Shown here in pieces: positions 54,352 to 63,927 of a stretch of 64,000 bases of DNA (its first letter is position 1; every line of letters begins with the position of its first letter). A program made the position numbers and the translations under genes. A model generated the notes under the pieces. It was not told where the DNA came from and did no database searches. It saw only the letters and a list, made by a program, of their open reading frames with translations. Source of the DNA: Pseudobutyrivibrio sp. (GTDB lineage: Bacteria; Bacillota; Clostridia; Lachnospirales; Lachnospiraceae); contig NZ_SVEV01000006.1 in assembly GCF_015057185.1 (NCBI RefSeq), forward strand, positions 36,738 to 100,737, read 5' to 3'.

Positions 54352-55305
54352 TTATCTGGTTTGTAGGAAAACTAGTTCCTTTTGAGCCTCTTCGTCATTT
54401 GGGTAAGACTCAAGATATTGTGTTAGCACTTCCTTTGCTTCGGAGAATCTATTTAGTCCTTCTAGGGCAGCAACCTTACCCTTCATTAGTTCTGGCAAAT
54501 TGTCTATTGAATCTAATTTCAACCCTGCCTCAAAATAGTTCAAGGCTTTCTCATAATTGCCATTTGAAACTTCGATATCTCCAAGTGTTGCAAGAGCATC
54601 ACTGGTCACATCCTCTGATGAAGCGTATTCCTCTAATAAAGTCTGGGCAGAAGTATAATCTCCTTGATCCTGATACAGCTTTGCCAAATATAATCTGGCC
54701 TCTACTATATCATCATCAACAGCCTCCTTTAAATAAGTTTCGGCATCAGATGTCTCTCCCAGCATGTAATAGATTCGACCTTTGTAATATTTTGCATCTG
54801 AGGAATTATCGTCAACAGCAAGAGCATCATTCAAATAGACCATAGCCTGATCAGTATACCCTAGCGAATTTAAATTCTCATATATTTCAATGTATAACAA
54901 ATAATTCTCATCATCTATGGCAATAGCTGCGTCATAATCTAAAATAGCCTGACCGATTTCACCCTCTTTGGCATATATGCTGCCTCGAAGAAAATATGGT
55001 TTATAGTTATCGCCATCATATTTTATAAGAGCTGCATATGTTTTCGTTGCATCCTCAAAATTTCCTGCATTATACTGGGCTGCAGCCTTGTAATAATTAA
55101 TGTCGATTTCTAAATCAGTGACCTTGCCAATGGAACAGTCTAGCGCCTCGTCAAACTTTTCAATGGCCCCCTCATAGTCTCCTGTATCCATAAGCTCGAT
55201 GCCTTCATCTCTGAGAGAAATTTCAGTCTCGTTATATTTAGAACATGCCGTCAAAGACAGCACCATATATGCACTTAATCCAATCGCAATTAACCTTTTT
55301 CTCAT
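54352..55305 (-). CDS. TPR-repeat lipoprotein
   Basis: 317 residues. Lipoprotein signal ending SLTAC (Cys21), then about seven tetratricopeptide repeats with the usual 34-residue rhythm (GDYEGAIEKFDEALDCS, YFLRGSIYAKEGEIGQAILD, LGDIEVSNGNYEKALNYFEA). TPR arrays bind other proteins, here on the outer face of the membrane. No enzyme domain is seen and the partner is unknown. It stands alone between nrdD and the divergent CorC gene. Confidence 0.8.
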   Translation of the reverse strand: MRKRLIAIGLSAYMVLSLTACSKYNETEISLRDEGIELMDTGDYEGAIEKFDEALDCSIGKVTDLEIDINYYKAAAQYNAGNFEDATKTYAALIKYDGDNYKPYFLRGSIYAKEGEIGQAILDYDAAIAIDDENYLLYIEIYENLNSLGYTDQAMVYLNDALAVDDNSSDAKYYKGRIYYMLGETSDAETYLKEAVDDDIVEARLYLAKLYQDQGDYTSAQTLLEEYASSEDVTSDALATLGDIEVSNGNYEKALNYFEAGLKLDSIDNLPELMKGKVAALEGLNRFSEAKEVLTQYLESYPNDEEAQKELVFLQTR

Positions 55306-55422
55306 AGTGATAATTCTATCAAAGTAACCAGCCTTTGTGTAGTGAAAACTTGCAACATCTTTTCTTCTATATGATATAATTATTAGAAATTATTCATTCA
55401 TAACAAAGGAGGGTTTTATCGT

Positions 55423-56706
55423 TTGGATGTGCACTTGCTAAGTAAACTAATAATTCTTTTTGTTCTGCTATGCTTATCTGCATTTTTTTCTTCTGCAGAG
55501 ACTGCACTCACAACTGTTAACAAAATTAAAATAAAAACTATGGCTGATGATAATGACAAAAAAGCCGCCCGGGTTTTAAATGTTATTAACCGACCTAAAA
55601 AGATGCTTTCTGCTATTTTAATAGGCAACAACATTGTAAACCTATCAGCGTCTTCTCTTGCCACAGCACTTGCCATAGATATCTTTGGTAATGTTGGTGC
55701 CGGAATAGCAACTGGTATCCTGACCTTGTTAATTTTAATATTTGGTGAAATTACACCAAAGTCATTAGCTACCAGCTATTCTACCAGCCTCAGCCTTATA
55801 TTTGCTCCAGTAATTGGTGCTTTAATGTGGATTCTTACTCCAGTAATTGTTGCCATTAATTTTTTATCTGCCATTTTTATTAGGATGTTTGGCATTGACC
55901 CAGATTTTAAAGATACAACAATTACCGAAGAAGAAATCCGAACAATGGTTGATGTCAGCCACGAAAGTGGAGCCATCGAAGGTGATGAGCGCACCATGAT
56001 TCACAAGGTATTTGACTTCTCTGACGCCACGGCTAAGGAAGTAATGATTCCTCGAATAGACATGACTATGGTAGATGCCGACATCACCTATGATGAATTA
56101 ATAAAAGTCTTCAAAGAAGACATGTACACAAGACTTCCTGTATGCGAGCCAGATACCCACAAGGTTCTTGGAATTGTCAACATGAAGGATTTTCTCGGGC
56201 TTAATCGACCTGATAATTTTTCAATTCGCGATTATTTAAGAGACGCTTATTTCACATTTGAAATGAAAAACGTTTCTGACCTATTTGATGAAATGCGATC
56301 CGAGGCTGCCTCTCTTTCCATTGTGTTGGATGAATACGGTGACCTTTCTGGAATGATTACACTAGAAGACCTATTAGAGGAAATCGTAGGCGAAATCAGA
56401 GACGAGTATGATGAAGACGAAGAAGACCCTGTTGTTCGCATAAGTGATAGAGAATATCAGGTTCTAGGTTCTATGAACTTAGAGGATTTATGCGATATTA
56501 TCCCACTTGGTTTTTCCAGTGAGGACTACGATACCATTGGTGGTTACATTACAGGCGCCTTTGATCATTTTCCAAATGTGGGTGAGACTTACGTTTCAGA
56601 AAATGGAGCTATTATTCGAGTACTTGCTGTTGAGAAAAAACGTATTACTAAGCTTAGAATAAAGCTTCCTGCGCAAGCTTCTGACTCACAAACAAACCAA
56701 GATTAA
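55423..56706 (+). CDS. CNNM/CBS-domain membrane protein of the HlyC/CorC family
   Basis: 427 residues from a TTG start 9 bases after AAAGGAGGG. CNNM/DUF21 membrane domain with about four helices (1-190), including LCLSAFFSSAETALTTVNK and FGEITPKSLATSYS, a tandem CBS pair (about 205-325, MIPRIDMTMVDAD and RLPVCEPDTHKVLG), and a C-terminal CorC_HlyC domain (about 335-415, REYQVLGSMNLEDLCD). Members are linked to Mg2+ or Co2+ export. Its last 53 bases overlap the convergent gene at 56654. Confidence 0.87.
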   Translation: MDVHLLSKLIILFVLLCLSAFFSSAETALTTVNKIKIKTMADDNDKKAARVLNVINRPKKMLSAILIGNNIVNLSASSLATALAIDIFGNVGAGIATGILTLLILIFGEITPKSLATSYSTSLSLIFAPVIGALMWILTPVIVAINFLSAIFIRMFGIDPDFKDTTITEEEIRTMVDVSHESGAIEGDERTMIHKVFDFSDATAKEVMIPRIDMTMVDADITYDELIKVFKEDMYTRLPVCEPDTHKVLGIVNMKDFLGLNRPDNFSIRDYLRDAYFTFEMKNVSDLFDEMRSEAASLSIVLDEYGDLSGMITLEDLLEEIVGEIRDEYDEDEEDPVVRISDREYQVLGSMNLEDLCDIIPLGFSSEDYDTIGGYITGAFDHFPNVGETYVSENGAIIRVLAVEKKRITKLRIKLPAQASDSQTNQD

Positions 56707-57454
56707 TTATAAGGCCCATGCCACCTATCAGTTGATAAAAGGATTTTATCCTGATGGTTTTGGCTAGGGCTCTTTTTTTGCCCCAAAATGTCTTTGCAAG
56801 TTTTCCGTCACGGTTTTTCACATCTACAAAAGTACGTTCATAATCCAGAATAATAAATACCACAATCCCAATTGTGTTGACAATTACAAGGATTAGTTCA
56901 CTTATTTCTGTATAAAAATTAAAATACACCGCTATATTCATATTAAAGAAAAACAATTGCCATAGAACACCTTTTATCAGTTCTTTTCTCATTATACGAT
57001 TGAACACCAACTCTTCCTTTTTCCAGGCATTTATTAGTTTCTCTCCATAATTATAGAAAGCAGCATAATCCATTGTGGATAACTTTCCATTTTTTAGAAA
57101 CTCATTGATAAGATAATTATGAATTAAATTCATAGGCTTACATCCATATTTCTTTTCAATGTATCTAAATCCGATTTGAGCATATGCTTCTTTATCCTTT
57201 GCTTTTTCCTGCAGCAAAAGCGCTTTAAATAGACAGTGCTTAAACAGCTTATTATTAAATCCATAATAAACTTCTCTTAAGAGTGTCGTAACATCATGAT
57301 TTTGCTCTGCTAATAGCATTAATCTATTCATGTATGCTAGCCTTAGCTTATTCTTTTTCTTTGCCCTAATACGCCTGTAAATTGAGCAAATAGAAGCCAA
57401 ACCTCCTACTGTTATCCACAGTACAAAGCACAAGTAAATATTATTTAGTTTCAT
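56654..57454 (-). CDS. Membrane protein of unknown function
   Basis: About 266 residues from the ATG at 57454, 4 bases after AAAGGA. One TM helix at the N-terminus (about 5-25), a basic cytoplasmic stretch of about 120 residues (IRAKKKNKLRLAYMNR), two TM helices (about 165-205), and a final hydrophobic helix (about 235-255). The arrangement of cytoplasmic loops and paired helices recalls type II secretion F/TadC-like proteins, but I see no clear motif. The gene's 3' end overlaps the convergent CorC gene by 53 bases. Confidence 0.6.
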   Translation of the reverse strand: MKLNNIYLCFVLWITVGGLASICSIYRRIRAKKKNKLRLAYMNRLMLLAEQNHDVTTLLREVYYGFNNKLFKHCLFKALLLQEKAKDKEAYAQIGFRYIEKKYGCKPMNLIHNYLINEFLKNGKLSTMDYAAFYNYGEKLINAWKKEELVFNRIMRKELIKGVLWQLFFFNMNIAVYFNFYTEISELILVIVNTIGIVVFIILDYERTFVDVKNRDGKLAKTFWGKKRALAKTIRIKSFYQLIGGMGLIINLGLFVSQKLAQEALF

Positions 57455-57483
57455 ATTGTCCTTTGGGAAATAAATTGAATTTA

Positions 57484-57515
57484 ACGAAAAAAACGACACG
57501 CAAAACGCGTGCCGC
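57484..57515 (-). terminator. Terminator after the cyclophilin gene
   Basis: On the minus strand CGGCACGC and GCGTGTCG pair with one G-U, followed by seven T's. Confidence 0.8.
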
Positions 57516-57558
57516 TAGTTTACCATATTAAAACCTCATTGGCAAGTAAAATGATTTG

Positions 57559-58080
57559 CTATACAGTTTCTGGCTCTGGATACTCAACACCAAAAGTCTC
57601 AACTGTAACCTTCTTCATTTTCTGCTCCTCAACAGGTCTGTCAGACCAATCTGTTGCAGTCTCAGCAATCTTGTTAACTATATCCATACCCTCGATAACT
57701 TTACCAAATGCTGCATAGTCTCCATCAAGATGTGGACTAGTTTTGTGCATGATAAAGAACTGGCTACCAGCTGAATCTGGAATCATTGTACGAGCCATTG
57801 AAAGAACACCTGGCTCATGCTTAAGGTTATTTTCAAAACCATTGCTTGAGAATTCACCCTTGATAGAATAACCTGGGCCACCCATGCCTGTTCCATCAGG
57901 ATCTCCACCCTGAAGCATAAAACCGTTAATTACTCTGTGGAAAATAACTCCATCATAGAAATTGTGGTTGATAAGACTAATAAAATTATTAACTGTGTTA
58001 GGAGCGATTTCTGGATAAAGCTCAGCCTTCATGATATCGCCATTTTCCATTTCAATTGTAACAATTGGATTCTGTGCCAT
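57559..58080 (-). CDS. Peptidyl-prolyl cis-trans isomerase, cyclophilin type
   Basis: 173 residues, no signal peptide, so cytoplasmic. Active-site motifs FYDGVIFHRVINGFMLQGGD (catalytic Arg in FHRV), SMARTMIPDSAGSQFFI and DYAAFGKVIEGMDIV. Catalyses Xaa-Pro isomerisation in protein folding. AGGAGAATTTATT precedes the ATG. Hairpin repeat R6 separates it from the upstream Mrp-type gene. Confidence 0.92.
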   Translation of the reverse strand: MAQNPIVTIEMENGDIMKAELYPEIAPNTVNNFISLINHNFYDGVIFHRVINGFMLQGGDPDGTGMGGPGYSIKGEFSSNGFENNLKHEPGVLSMARTMIPDSAGSQFFIMHKTSPHLDGDYAAFGKVIEGMDIVNKIAETATDWSDRPVEEQKMKKVTVETFGVEYPEPETV

Positions 58081-58100
58081 AATAAATTCTCCTTTACTCC

Positions 58101-58184
58101 GCTTGTTACGCTCACAATCCTGAGAGTCTCTTACGGTGACTACATGTCATCCTCCAGAGACCTCAGAGATTGTGAACTACAAGC
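58101..58184. repeat. Dispersed hairpin repeat, copy R6
   Basis: GCTTGTTACG (58101-58110) and GAACTACAAGC (58174-58184), with inner ACAATCCTGAG/CTCAGAGATTGT. It lies between the Mrp-type and cyclophilin genes on the same strand. Confidence 0.75.
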
Positions 58185-58251
58185 TCATTTAAGCAATTAT
58201 AATGCTATATATATTAAATATGTATTTAATTATAGCCTCGTTTACGATTTT

Positions 58252-59130
58252 TTATTTTGCAACACTCTCTGCTTTTTCAAGAACAGCTTTAGCATCTGCA
58301 AGATACTTATTCTCCATGTCATAAATGCGACCAGCATCTGCTGCTGTAGCGAAGCTTCTGTCCATTGGTATTTTACCAAGTACTGGAATATTAAGCTCTG
58401 CTGCTACTTCATCAATGTGGCTCTCGCCAAAGATTTGAATCTTTTCATCGCAATTTGGACACTGTACATATGAATAGTTCTCAACAACTCCAAGCACTGG
58501 GATATGCATCATATCTGCCATGTTATATGCTTTCTTAACTATCATCTGAACAAGTTCCTGTGGACTTGTAACAATTACAATACCATCAACTGGTAAAGAC
58601 TGGAAACATGTAAGTGGAACATCACCTGTTCCTGGTGGCATATCAACAAATAAGTAATCGATATCACCCCATGCAACATCTGTCCAGAATTGTTTTACAA
58701 CACCTGCAATAACAGGACCTCTCCATATTACTGGACTCTCCTCGTCATCAAGGATAAGGTTTATTGACATAATCTTTGTGCCATCCTCTGCAACCTCTGG
58801 AAGCATAACTCCCTCAGCGTCTGCTGCAGCTGGACCATGAACACCAAACATTTTTGGAATAGATGGACCTGTAATATCTGCATCAAGGATACCTACCTTG
58901 TAACCTGCTCTCGCCATTACACCTGCAAGTGAAGATGTAACCATTGATTTTCCTACGCCACCCTTACCAGATACGATTCCGATAACGTGCTTAATATTGG
59001 AATTGGCATTTGGTGCCTCTAAAAAAGCTGTATTCCTAACACCTTGTTGTGCTGCTGATGCAGAAGGACAACCTTCGCATGAGCCTCTGCTACAAGAGCT
59101 GGCTGAAGCACATGTATTATTATCTGCCAT
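58252..59130 (-). CDS. Mrp/NBP35-type Fe-S cluster carrier ATPase
   Basis: 292 residues. Deviant Walker A IVSGKGGVGKSMV, DADITGPSIPKMFGV, and the cluster-ligand pair CPNCD near residue 231. The N-terminal 25 residues carry Cys8, Cys13, Cys18 and Cys21, an NBP35-like tail not present in the shortest Mrp proteins. It would bind and transfer [4Fe-4S] clusters to apo-enzymes, which suits a genome with many Fe-S proteins. AGGAGGTCTAATAATC precedes the ATG. The gene is followed by R6 and cyclophilin. Confidence 0.88.
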   Translation of the reverse strand: MADNNTCASASSCSRGSCEGCPSASAAQQGVRNTAFLEAPNANSNIKHVIGIVSGKGGVGKSMVTSSLAGVMARAGYKVGILDADITGPSIPKMFGVHGPAAADAEGVMLPEVAEDGTKIMSINLILDDEESPVIWRGPVIAGVVKQFWTDVAWGDIDYLFVDMPPGTGDVPLTCFQSLPVDGIVIVTSPQELVQMIVKKAYNMADMMHIPVLGVVENYSYVQCPNCDEKIQIFGESHIDEVAAELNIPVLGKIPMDRSFATAADAGRIYDMENKYLADAKAVLEKAESVAK

Positions 59131-59290
59131 GATTATTAGACCTCCTAATCTATCTCTTTCATTTTCACTGTGTTTGATTATATCATAAAACCCAACTTAT
59201 ATAAGGTTTATTTAGAAATACATGTATATAGGAAAAGCTTCACTGTTGACGTTTTATCTTGTTGAGTAATGTATCAACCTAAAAATATAG

Positions 59291-59471
59291 TTATCAACAT
59301 TTTCCACAATCATTTTTCTAAGGTTGAGGATAACTTCATTTTTACAAGTTATCCACATTTTAGTCTTGATAACTTTTTTTCAAAAATCCCCAATTTTCAA
59401 TGGCTAGCGCTAATTTGTGTCTTTTTGATATATAATTCAACGAACAAACATTTCCCACAAAGTTATCCACA
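59291..59471 (+). other. Cluster of DnaA-box-like sequences
   Basis: Five boxes in the same orientation: TTATCAACA (59291), TTTTCCACA (59300), TTATCCACA (59349), TTTCCCACA (59451) and TTATCCACA (59463). Two are perfect consensus boxes. The 59131-59557 gap has no gene; this cluster and a very AT-rich stretch fill it. It could be a DnaA-titration site, a DnaA-controlled promoter for the gene at 59558, or part of an origin. Confidence 0.55.
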
Positions 59472-59557
59472 AATGTAAATAACTTTCCATAAGGTTGAAA
59501 TTATTCCGGGATTATTAGATAATCAGAACTGGAAAATTTATTCATTTAGGAGACAAT

Positions 59558-60334
59558 ATGTCAGATACAAAAAAAGTATTATCCTTTGCAGTTGAATTAG
59601 GAGACTGCTTACTTCGAAATGGAGCTGAAGTTTATAGAGTTGAGGATAGCGTACTTGCTATTTTGAATTCTTATGATATTACAGACTGTGATGTGTATGT
59701 TTTGAGTAACGGAATTTTCGCCAGTGCGGACGAAGTAACTAAGCATGCCAGTTCAATGATTAGGCATGTCCCTATGTACCCTATGCACCTAAGTCGAATC
59801 GCTGCCATTAATAGTTTATGTCGTGACGTCTGTGCAAAAAAGATTTCCATCGAAGATGCATGGAAAAAATTGGAGCAAGCAAAAGTTATACCTGAATATA
59901 ATTTATTAACATTAATACTTGCAACAGGAATTGGTTGTGGCGGATTTGCATATTTATATGGTGGAACTCCTCTAGATGCATTTATTGCCATCATAGTTGG
60001 TGTTATACTTCGATTATTCCTCACATTAGATAGAAAGCTTGGTCACTCGAAAACAATTACTAATGTACTGAGCAGTATGGTTATTACTATTGTAGCGTTG
60101 CTGTTTTATGCTGCAGGGTTACCTGTACATTACGACAAAATCATTATCGGAGCAATCATGCCATTAGTTCCTGGTATTCCACTTACTAATAGTATTAGAG
60201 ATTTTATCAATTGCGATTATCTTTCAGGATCAATCAGACTTATTGATGCATTATTAACTGCATTTTGTATAGCTGTTGGTGTTGGTACCATAATCACTAT
60301 TGCTCATTTAATAGGAGGAGGTGCTTACATCTAA
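59558..60334 (+). CDS. ThrE-type threonine/serine exporter, large subunit
   Basis: 258 residues. N-terminal cytoplasmic domain with LLRNGAEVYRVEDSVLAIL, DVYVLSNGIFASADE and RIAAINSLCRDVC, followed by five TM helices (from about 120) including GGFAYLYGGTPLDAF and IMPLVPGIPLTNSIRDFINCD. This is the DUF1212/ThrE half of split exporters. TAGGAGACAAT precedes the ATG. Its stop overlaps the start of the next gene (TAATG), so the two are co-translated. Exports amino acids or a related solute; the substrate is inferred from the family. Confidence 0.87.
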   Translation: MSDTKKVLSFAVELGDCLLRNGAEVYRVEDSVLAILNSYDITDCDVYVLSNGIFASADEVTKHASSMIRHVPMYPMHLSRIAAINSLCRDVCAKKISIEDAWKKLEQAKVIPEYNLLTLILATGIGCGGFAYLYGGTPLDAFIAIIVGVILRLFLTLDRKLGHSKTITNVLSSMVITIVALLFYAAGLPVHYDKIIIGAIMPLVPGIPLTNSIRDFINCDYLSGSIRLIDALLTAFCIAVGVGTIITIAHLIGGGAYI

Positions 60335-60789
60335 TGTATACAAATTATATTATCGAATTTATAGTTGCCACTATAGCAACAATTGGATTTGCAATCGTTT
60401 TCTCTGCGCCTCAATCCGAGCTGTTTTTTTGCGGTATATCTGGAGCAATCGGATGGATTTTCTATTCTGTAATTGCTAGCACATTAGCTGCACCTACCCT
60501 TGGTAATGTTGTAGGTTCATTCTTCCTTACAGTATTTTCAAGAAGTCTTGCGTCTAAACGCAAAAATCCCGTCACCGTATACTTGATTTCAGGAATATTC
60601 CCTTTAGTACCCGGTGCCGGAATTTACTATACATCCTATTATTTAATTATGAATGATATGGTTAACTTTACAAACTATGGTCTTTCAACAATCAAGACCG
60701 CAGGCGCCATAGTTATGGGAATCATTTTCGGAATGGCATTTCCACAAAGTTGGTTTAATACAGTTTTTGCACCTTCCGATCGTAAGTAA
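60334..60789 (+). CDS. ThrE-type exporter, small subunit (DUF3815-like)
   Basis: 151 residues from the ATG at 60334, which overlaps the preceding stop by one base; a longer frame upstream has no support. Five TM helices: IEFIVATIATIGFAIVFSA, then GISGAIGWIFYSVIA, NVVGSFFLTVFSRSLA, ISGIFPLVPGAGIYYTSYY and a final hydrophobic helix. It is the second half of the split ThrE-type exporter. Its 3' end overlaps the convergent GH2 gene by 35 bases. Confidence 0.85.
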   Translation: MYTNYIIEFIVATIATIGFAIVFSAPQSELFFCGISGAIGWIFYSVIASTLAAPTLGNVVGSFFLTVFSRSLASKRKNPVTVYLISGIFPLVPGAGIYYTSYYLIMNDMVNFTNYGLSTIKTAGAIVMGIIFGMAFPQSWFNTVFAPSDRK

Positions 60790-62509
60790 ACAATCCATTA
60801 ACTTCATCTTCTATATCGGTTGCCTGTGTATAAACCGCACCTGCTAGTCCCTCTTCCCTGAGGGACTTTATTTTTTTCATAATTTCATCATATGCTGATT
60901 GCAAATCTTTGCCTTGTGAATACTTTTTATATCCATAAACTGCATCACGTCTCACATGATTGCCTACCTTCAAGGAAAAGCCACCATATTCTGATATAAC
61001 GTAAGGTCTAGGTCCATGATTTACTTTTAGCTTTTCAAAATATAGATGTTCTGAGAACACATCACCACAGCCCTCATGGAACCAACCTGACGCAGCATCT
61101 ATAGGTCTTGTGGAATCAAACTGCTTCGCATATTCTAAACAGGCCTTAGCGTCAAATTGTCCCCAGCCTTCATTGAATAAGCACCACTGACCGATACATG
61201 GCACACTATAAAGCTGTTCAATCATTTCCTTGCACTCATGTCGCCACACTGCCTTTGATTTTTCAGTATTTCGACCTGTGAATCTAAGGAATAGTTTATT
61301 TTTATCCTTTGTATTTCCAAATGGTCTAACTACTGTAGGAATATGACAAATCATTTTCATGTCGTATTTGGTGCCACCATTAATTATATCCTGCCATACA
61401 ATCATTCCTATTCTGTCACAGTGGAAATACCAACGCATAGGCTCAATCTTGCAATGCTTTCGAATCATGTTAAAGCCTAAAGACTTTATGGACTCTATAT
61501 CATTTATCATTGCAGCATCGCTAGGTGGAGTCATAAGACTCTCTGGATAATATCCCTGATCTAACACGCCATGCATAAAATATGGCTTGTGATTCAATGT
61601 CAGACAAGGAAATCCTCGTTCATCCACTCCTACTCCAAAGTGACGCATAGTAAAATAAGTAGAAAAGGTATCCTTACCATATTCAATGTTTAAGAAATAA
61701 ATATTAGGATCTTCTGGCGTCCATAGCTTATAGTGATTCAGGATTACATGAACATATATTTTATCATCCTGTATTTTGTCCACTGAATAATCTTTTATAA
61801 GCTCCTGATTGGCAGCTGAGATAGACACCTGACCTTTTAACTCAGAAACACTCAAAACTAAATCTAATCGATTATTATCAATATCAGGGGTAATTTTCAG
61901 CTTTGTTACGTAGGCCTCAGGGACCCATTCCATCCACACGGTCTGCCATATTCCACTTTGAGCAGAATACCACATTCCACAAGGTGAAATACTTTGCTTT
62001 CCTCTAGCATAGCCAACACCATCTGTATAGTCTCTAACCCTTATTTTTATCTCGTTTTCGCCATCTACAATAAAATCAGTGATATCATAGGAAAATGCTG
62101 TATAACCACCTTCATGGGTGCCTAGATTTATGCCATTTATAGATACCTGTGACACCTGGTCGACAGCGCCAAAATGTAAAATTAAATGCTTAGTTTTTTT
62201 TACCTTATCAAGCCCAAAAACCTTTATATATTCTAGCGTCTCATCAGGCTGTAAAACGTGTTTTTCAACACCAGACAGTGTAGTCTCAGGAGAAAATGGC
62301 ACCTCTATAATCCCTTTTTGAACCACTTTTCCCTGACCACTAATAATTCTATAATTCCACTTGCCGTTAAGATTAATATATGTATTTCTCTGAAGCTGTG
62401 GACGTGGATATTCTTGCAGCCCCTCATATTTATAATCTGTGCTCAGTTCATAAACTGGTGCATTTTTGTCAATTCGGCTAATGGCCCCTAGCATTTCCTT
62501 CCAATACAT
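60755..62509 (-). CDS. Glycoside hydrolase family 2 enzyme, cytoplasmic
   Basis: 584 residues, no signal peptide. Sugar-binding jelly roll (about 25-200, LILHFGAVDQVSQVSINGIN and THEGGYTAFSYDITD), Ig-like domain, then the TIM barrel with acid/base CLFNEGWGQFD (Glu447) and nucleophile YVISEYGGF (Glu507). Length fits the shorter GH2 clade. It could be a beta-galactosidase, mannosidase or glucuronidase; residues alone do not decide it. Its substrate would have to be imported. AGAGGGGGTTGTT precedes the ATG, 18 bases after the MATE gene, so both may be co-transcribed. Confidence 0.87.
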   Translation of the reverse strand: MYWKEMLGAISRIDKNAPVYELSTDYKYEGLQEYPRPQLQRNTYINLNGKWNYRIISGQGKVVQKGIIEVPFSPETTLSGVEKHVLQPDETLEYIKVFGLDKVKKTKHLILHFGAVDQVSQVSINGINLGTHEGGYTAFSYDITDFIVDGENEIKIRVRDYTDGVGYARGKQSISPCGMWYSAQSGIWQTVWMEWVPEAYVTKLKITPDIDNNRLDLVLSVSELKGQVSISAANQELIKDYSVDKIQDDKIYVHVILNHYKLWTPEDPNIYFLNIEYGKDTFSTYFTMRHFGVGVDERGFPCLTLNHKPYFMHGVLDQGYYPESLMTPPSDAAMINDIESIKSLGFNMIRKHCKIEPMRWYFHCDRIGMIVWQDIINGGTKYDMKMICHIPTVVRPFGNTKDKNKLFLRFTGRNTEKSKAVWRHECKEMIEQLYSVPCIGQWCLFNEGWGQFDAKACLEYAKQFDSTRPIDAASGWFHEGCGDVFSEHLYFEKLKVNHGPRPYVISEYGGFSLKVGNHVRRDAVYGYKKYSQGKDLQSAYDEIMKKIKSLREEGLAGAVYTQATDIEDEVNGLFTYDRKVQKLY

Positions 62510-62527
62510 AACAACCCCCTCTAGTTA

Positions 62528-63898
62528 TTAAATCCTGATTTCAGATTTCTTCTTTTTAACCCAACGACGGTAAATAATCACCAGACATATACTATGCACA
62601 CTCAATGTTAACAACCAGCTTCCTGGATATGAGAAAAACAATACTGACTCTGTATGATGAACTCTAAAGTATGTTGCAATCCAAATAAGTCTCGAAAAAC
62701 ATGCGCCCAACAGAGAGACAATCATAGGGACAGTTGAATATCCCAGACCTCTCAGACCACCAGTAAGTGAATCCATTATTCCGCACAAGAAATATGGTGT
62801 GCATACCCAGAATAGACGAATGGTGCCAGCGGCAATTGCTGGAGCACTGTCAGTGTAAATACCAAGCAATACATCAGCGAAATAATAAGCTAAATTACCT
62901 AAAATAATTCCCAATACAGTAACAATGCCTAAACACTCAAAAATAACCTTTTTAACACGTTTCTCATTACCAGCACCAAAGTTCTGACCTGTAAATGTAA
63001 CGCAAGTCTGAGATACTGAGTTCATTGAAACATAAACAAAGCCCTCTATCGAACTTGCAGCTGAAGAACCGGCTATTGCTGCAGTACCAAAAGAATTAAT
63101 TGCAGATTGAATAACTACGTTGGATAGTGAAAATACGCTACCCTGAATACCTGCTGGCAATCCAATCTTTACAATTTTCTTGAGGATACGTCTATCTATG
63201 CTAATCTCTGAAAGATTGAGCTTTAGAGCGTCATCCTGTTTGATAAAGAATAGAACCAATAATATACAAGAAATATAATTGGCAGTAGCAGAAGCAATGG
63301 CAACACCTGCCACTCCGAGCCCAAAGCATATAACTAAAACAAGATTTAATATTACATTTACAATTCCAGCTATAGTTAAAAATACTAATGGATGAGTAGT
63401 GTCACCTGCTGCTCGCAGAATAGCTGCTAAAAAGTTGTATAACATCGCAGCTGGCATTGCCAAAAAGTAAATCTGTACATATAGTGCTGCCAATGGAAGA
63501 ACATCTTCAGGAGAACCCATTAATTCCAACATTGGTCTTGCACCAAATAGTCCAAGAAATACTAATACTATTCCACCAATAATAGATATAGCTACACTAG
63601 TGTGTAGTGTCTTTTTTACATCTTCATATTGTCTAGCCCCATAAAACTGAGCCGTACAAACATTAGCACCAACCGAAGCACCAATGAATAGGTTTGTCAT
63701 TAAATTAATAAGGGATCCAGTAGAACCAACTGCAGCAAGGCTCGCTTCTCCCGCGAATCGCCCCACAACAATTACATCAGCTGCGTTAAACAATAATTGC
63801 AACACACCTGACATTACAATAGGAATAGTAAAGATAATAAGTTTGCCCAGAAGAGGGCCATGAGTCATGTCTAATTTCTTTTTGTTCATATTAAACAT
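62528..63898 (-). CDS. MATE-family multidrug efflux transporter
   Basis: 456 residues and 12 TM helices in two halves: LGKLIIFTIPIVMSGVLQLL and FNAADVIVVGRFAGEASLAA in the first, with the mirrored LKKIVKIGLPAGIQGSVFSL and SFGTAAIAGSSAASSIEGFV in the second. This is the NorM/DinF group that exports organic cations with Na+ or H+. The ribosome site before the ATG is weak. The 3' end of a group II intron lies about 30 bases upstream. Confidence 0.9.
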   Translation of the reverse strand: MFNMNKKKLDMTHGPLLGKLIIFTIPIVMSGVLQLLFNAADVIVVGRFAGEASLAAVGSTGSLINLMTNLFIGASVGANVCTAQFYGARQYEDVKKTLHTSVAISIIGGIVLVFLGLFGARPMLELMGSPEDVLPLAALYVQIYFLAMPAAMLYNFLAAILRAAGDTTHPLVFLTIAGIVNVILNLVLVICFGLGVAGVAIASATANYISCILLVLFFIKQDDALKLNLSEISIDRRILKKIVKIGLPAGIQGSVFSLSNVVIQSAINSFGTAAIAGSSAASSIEGFVYVSMNSVSQTCVTFTGQNFGAGNEKRVKKVIFECLGIVTVLGIILGNLAYYFADVLLGIYTDSAPAIAAGTIRLFWVCTPYFLCGIMDSLTGGLRGLGYSTVPMIVSLLGACFSRLIWIATYFRVHHTESVLFFSYPGSWLLTLSVHSICLVIIYRRWVKKKKSEIRI

Positions 63899-63927
63899 TC
63901 TAGCACTTTATAGCTAATAATAAAATA

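Noticed and set aside
59131..59557. Chromosomal origin of replication
   Set aside because: DnaA boxes are present, but no dnaA, dnaN or other origin gene is near and strand bias does not switch clearly here, so I list only a box cluster.
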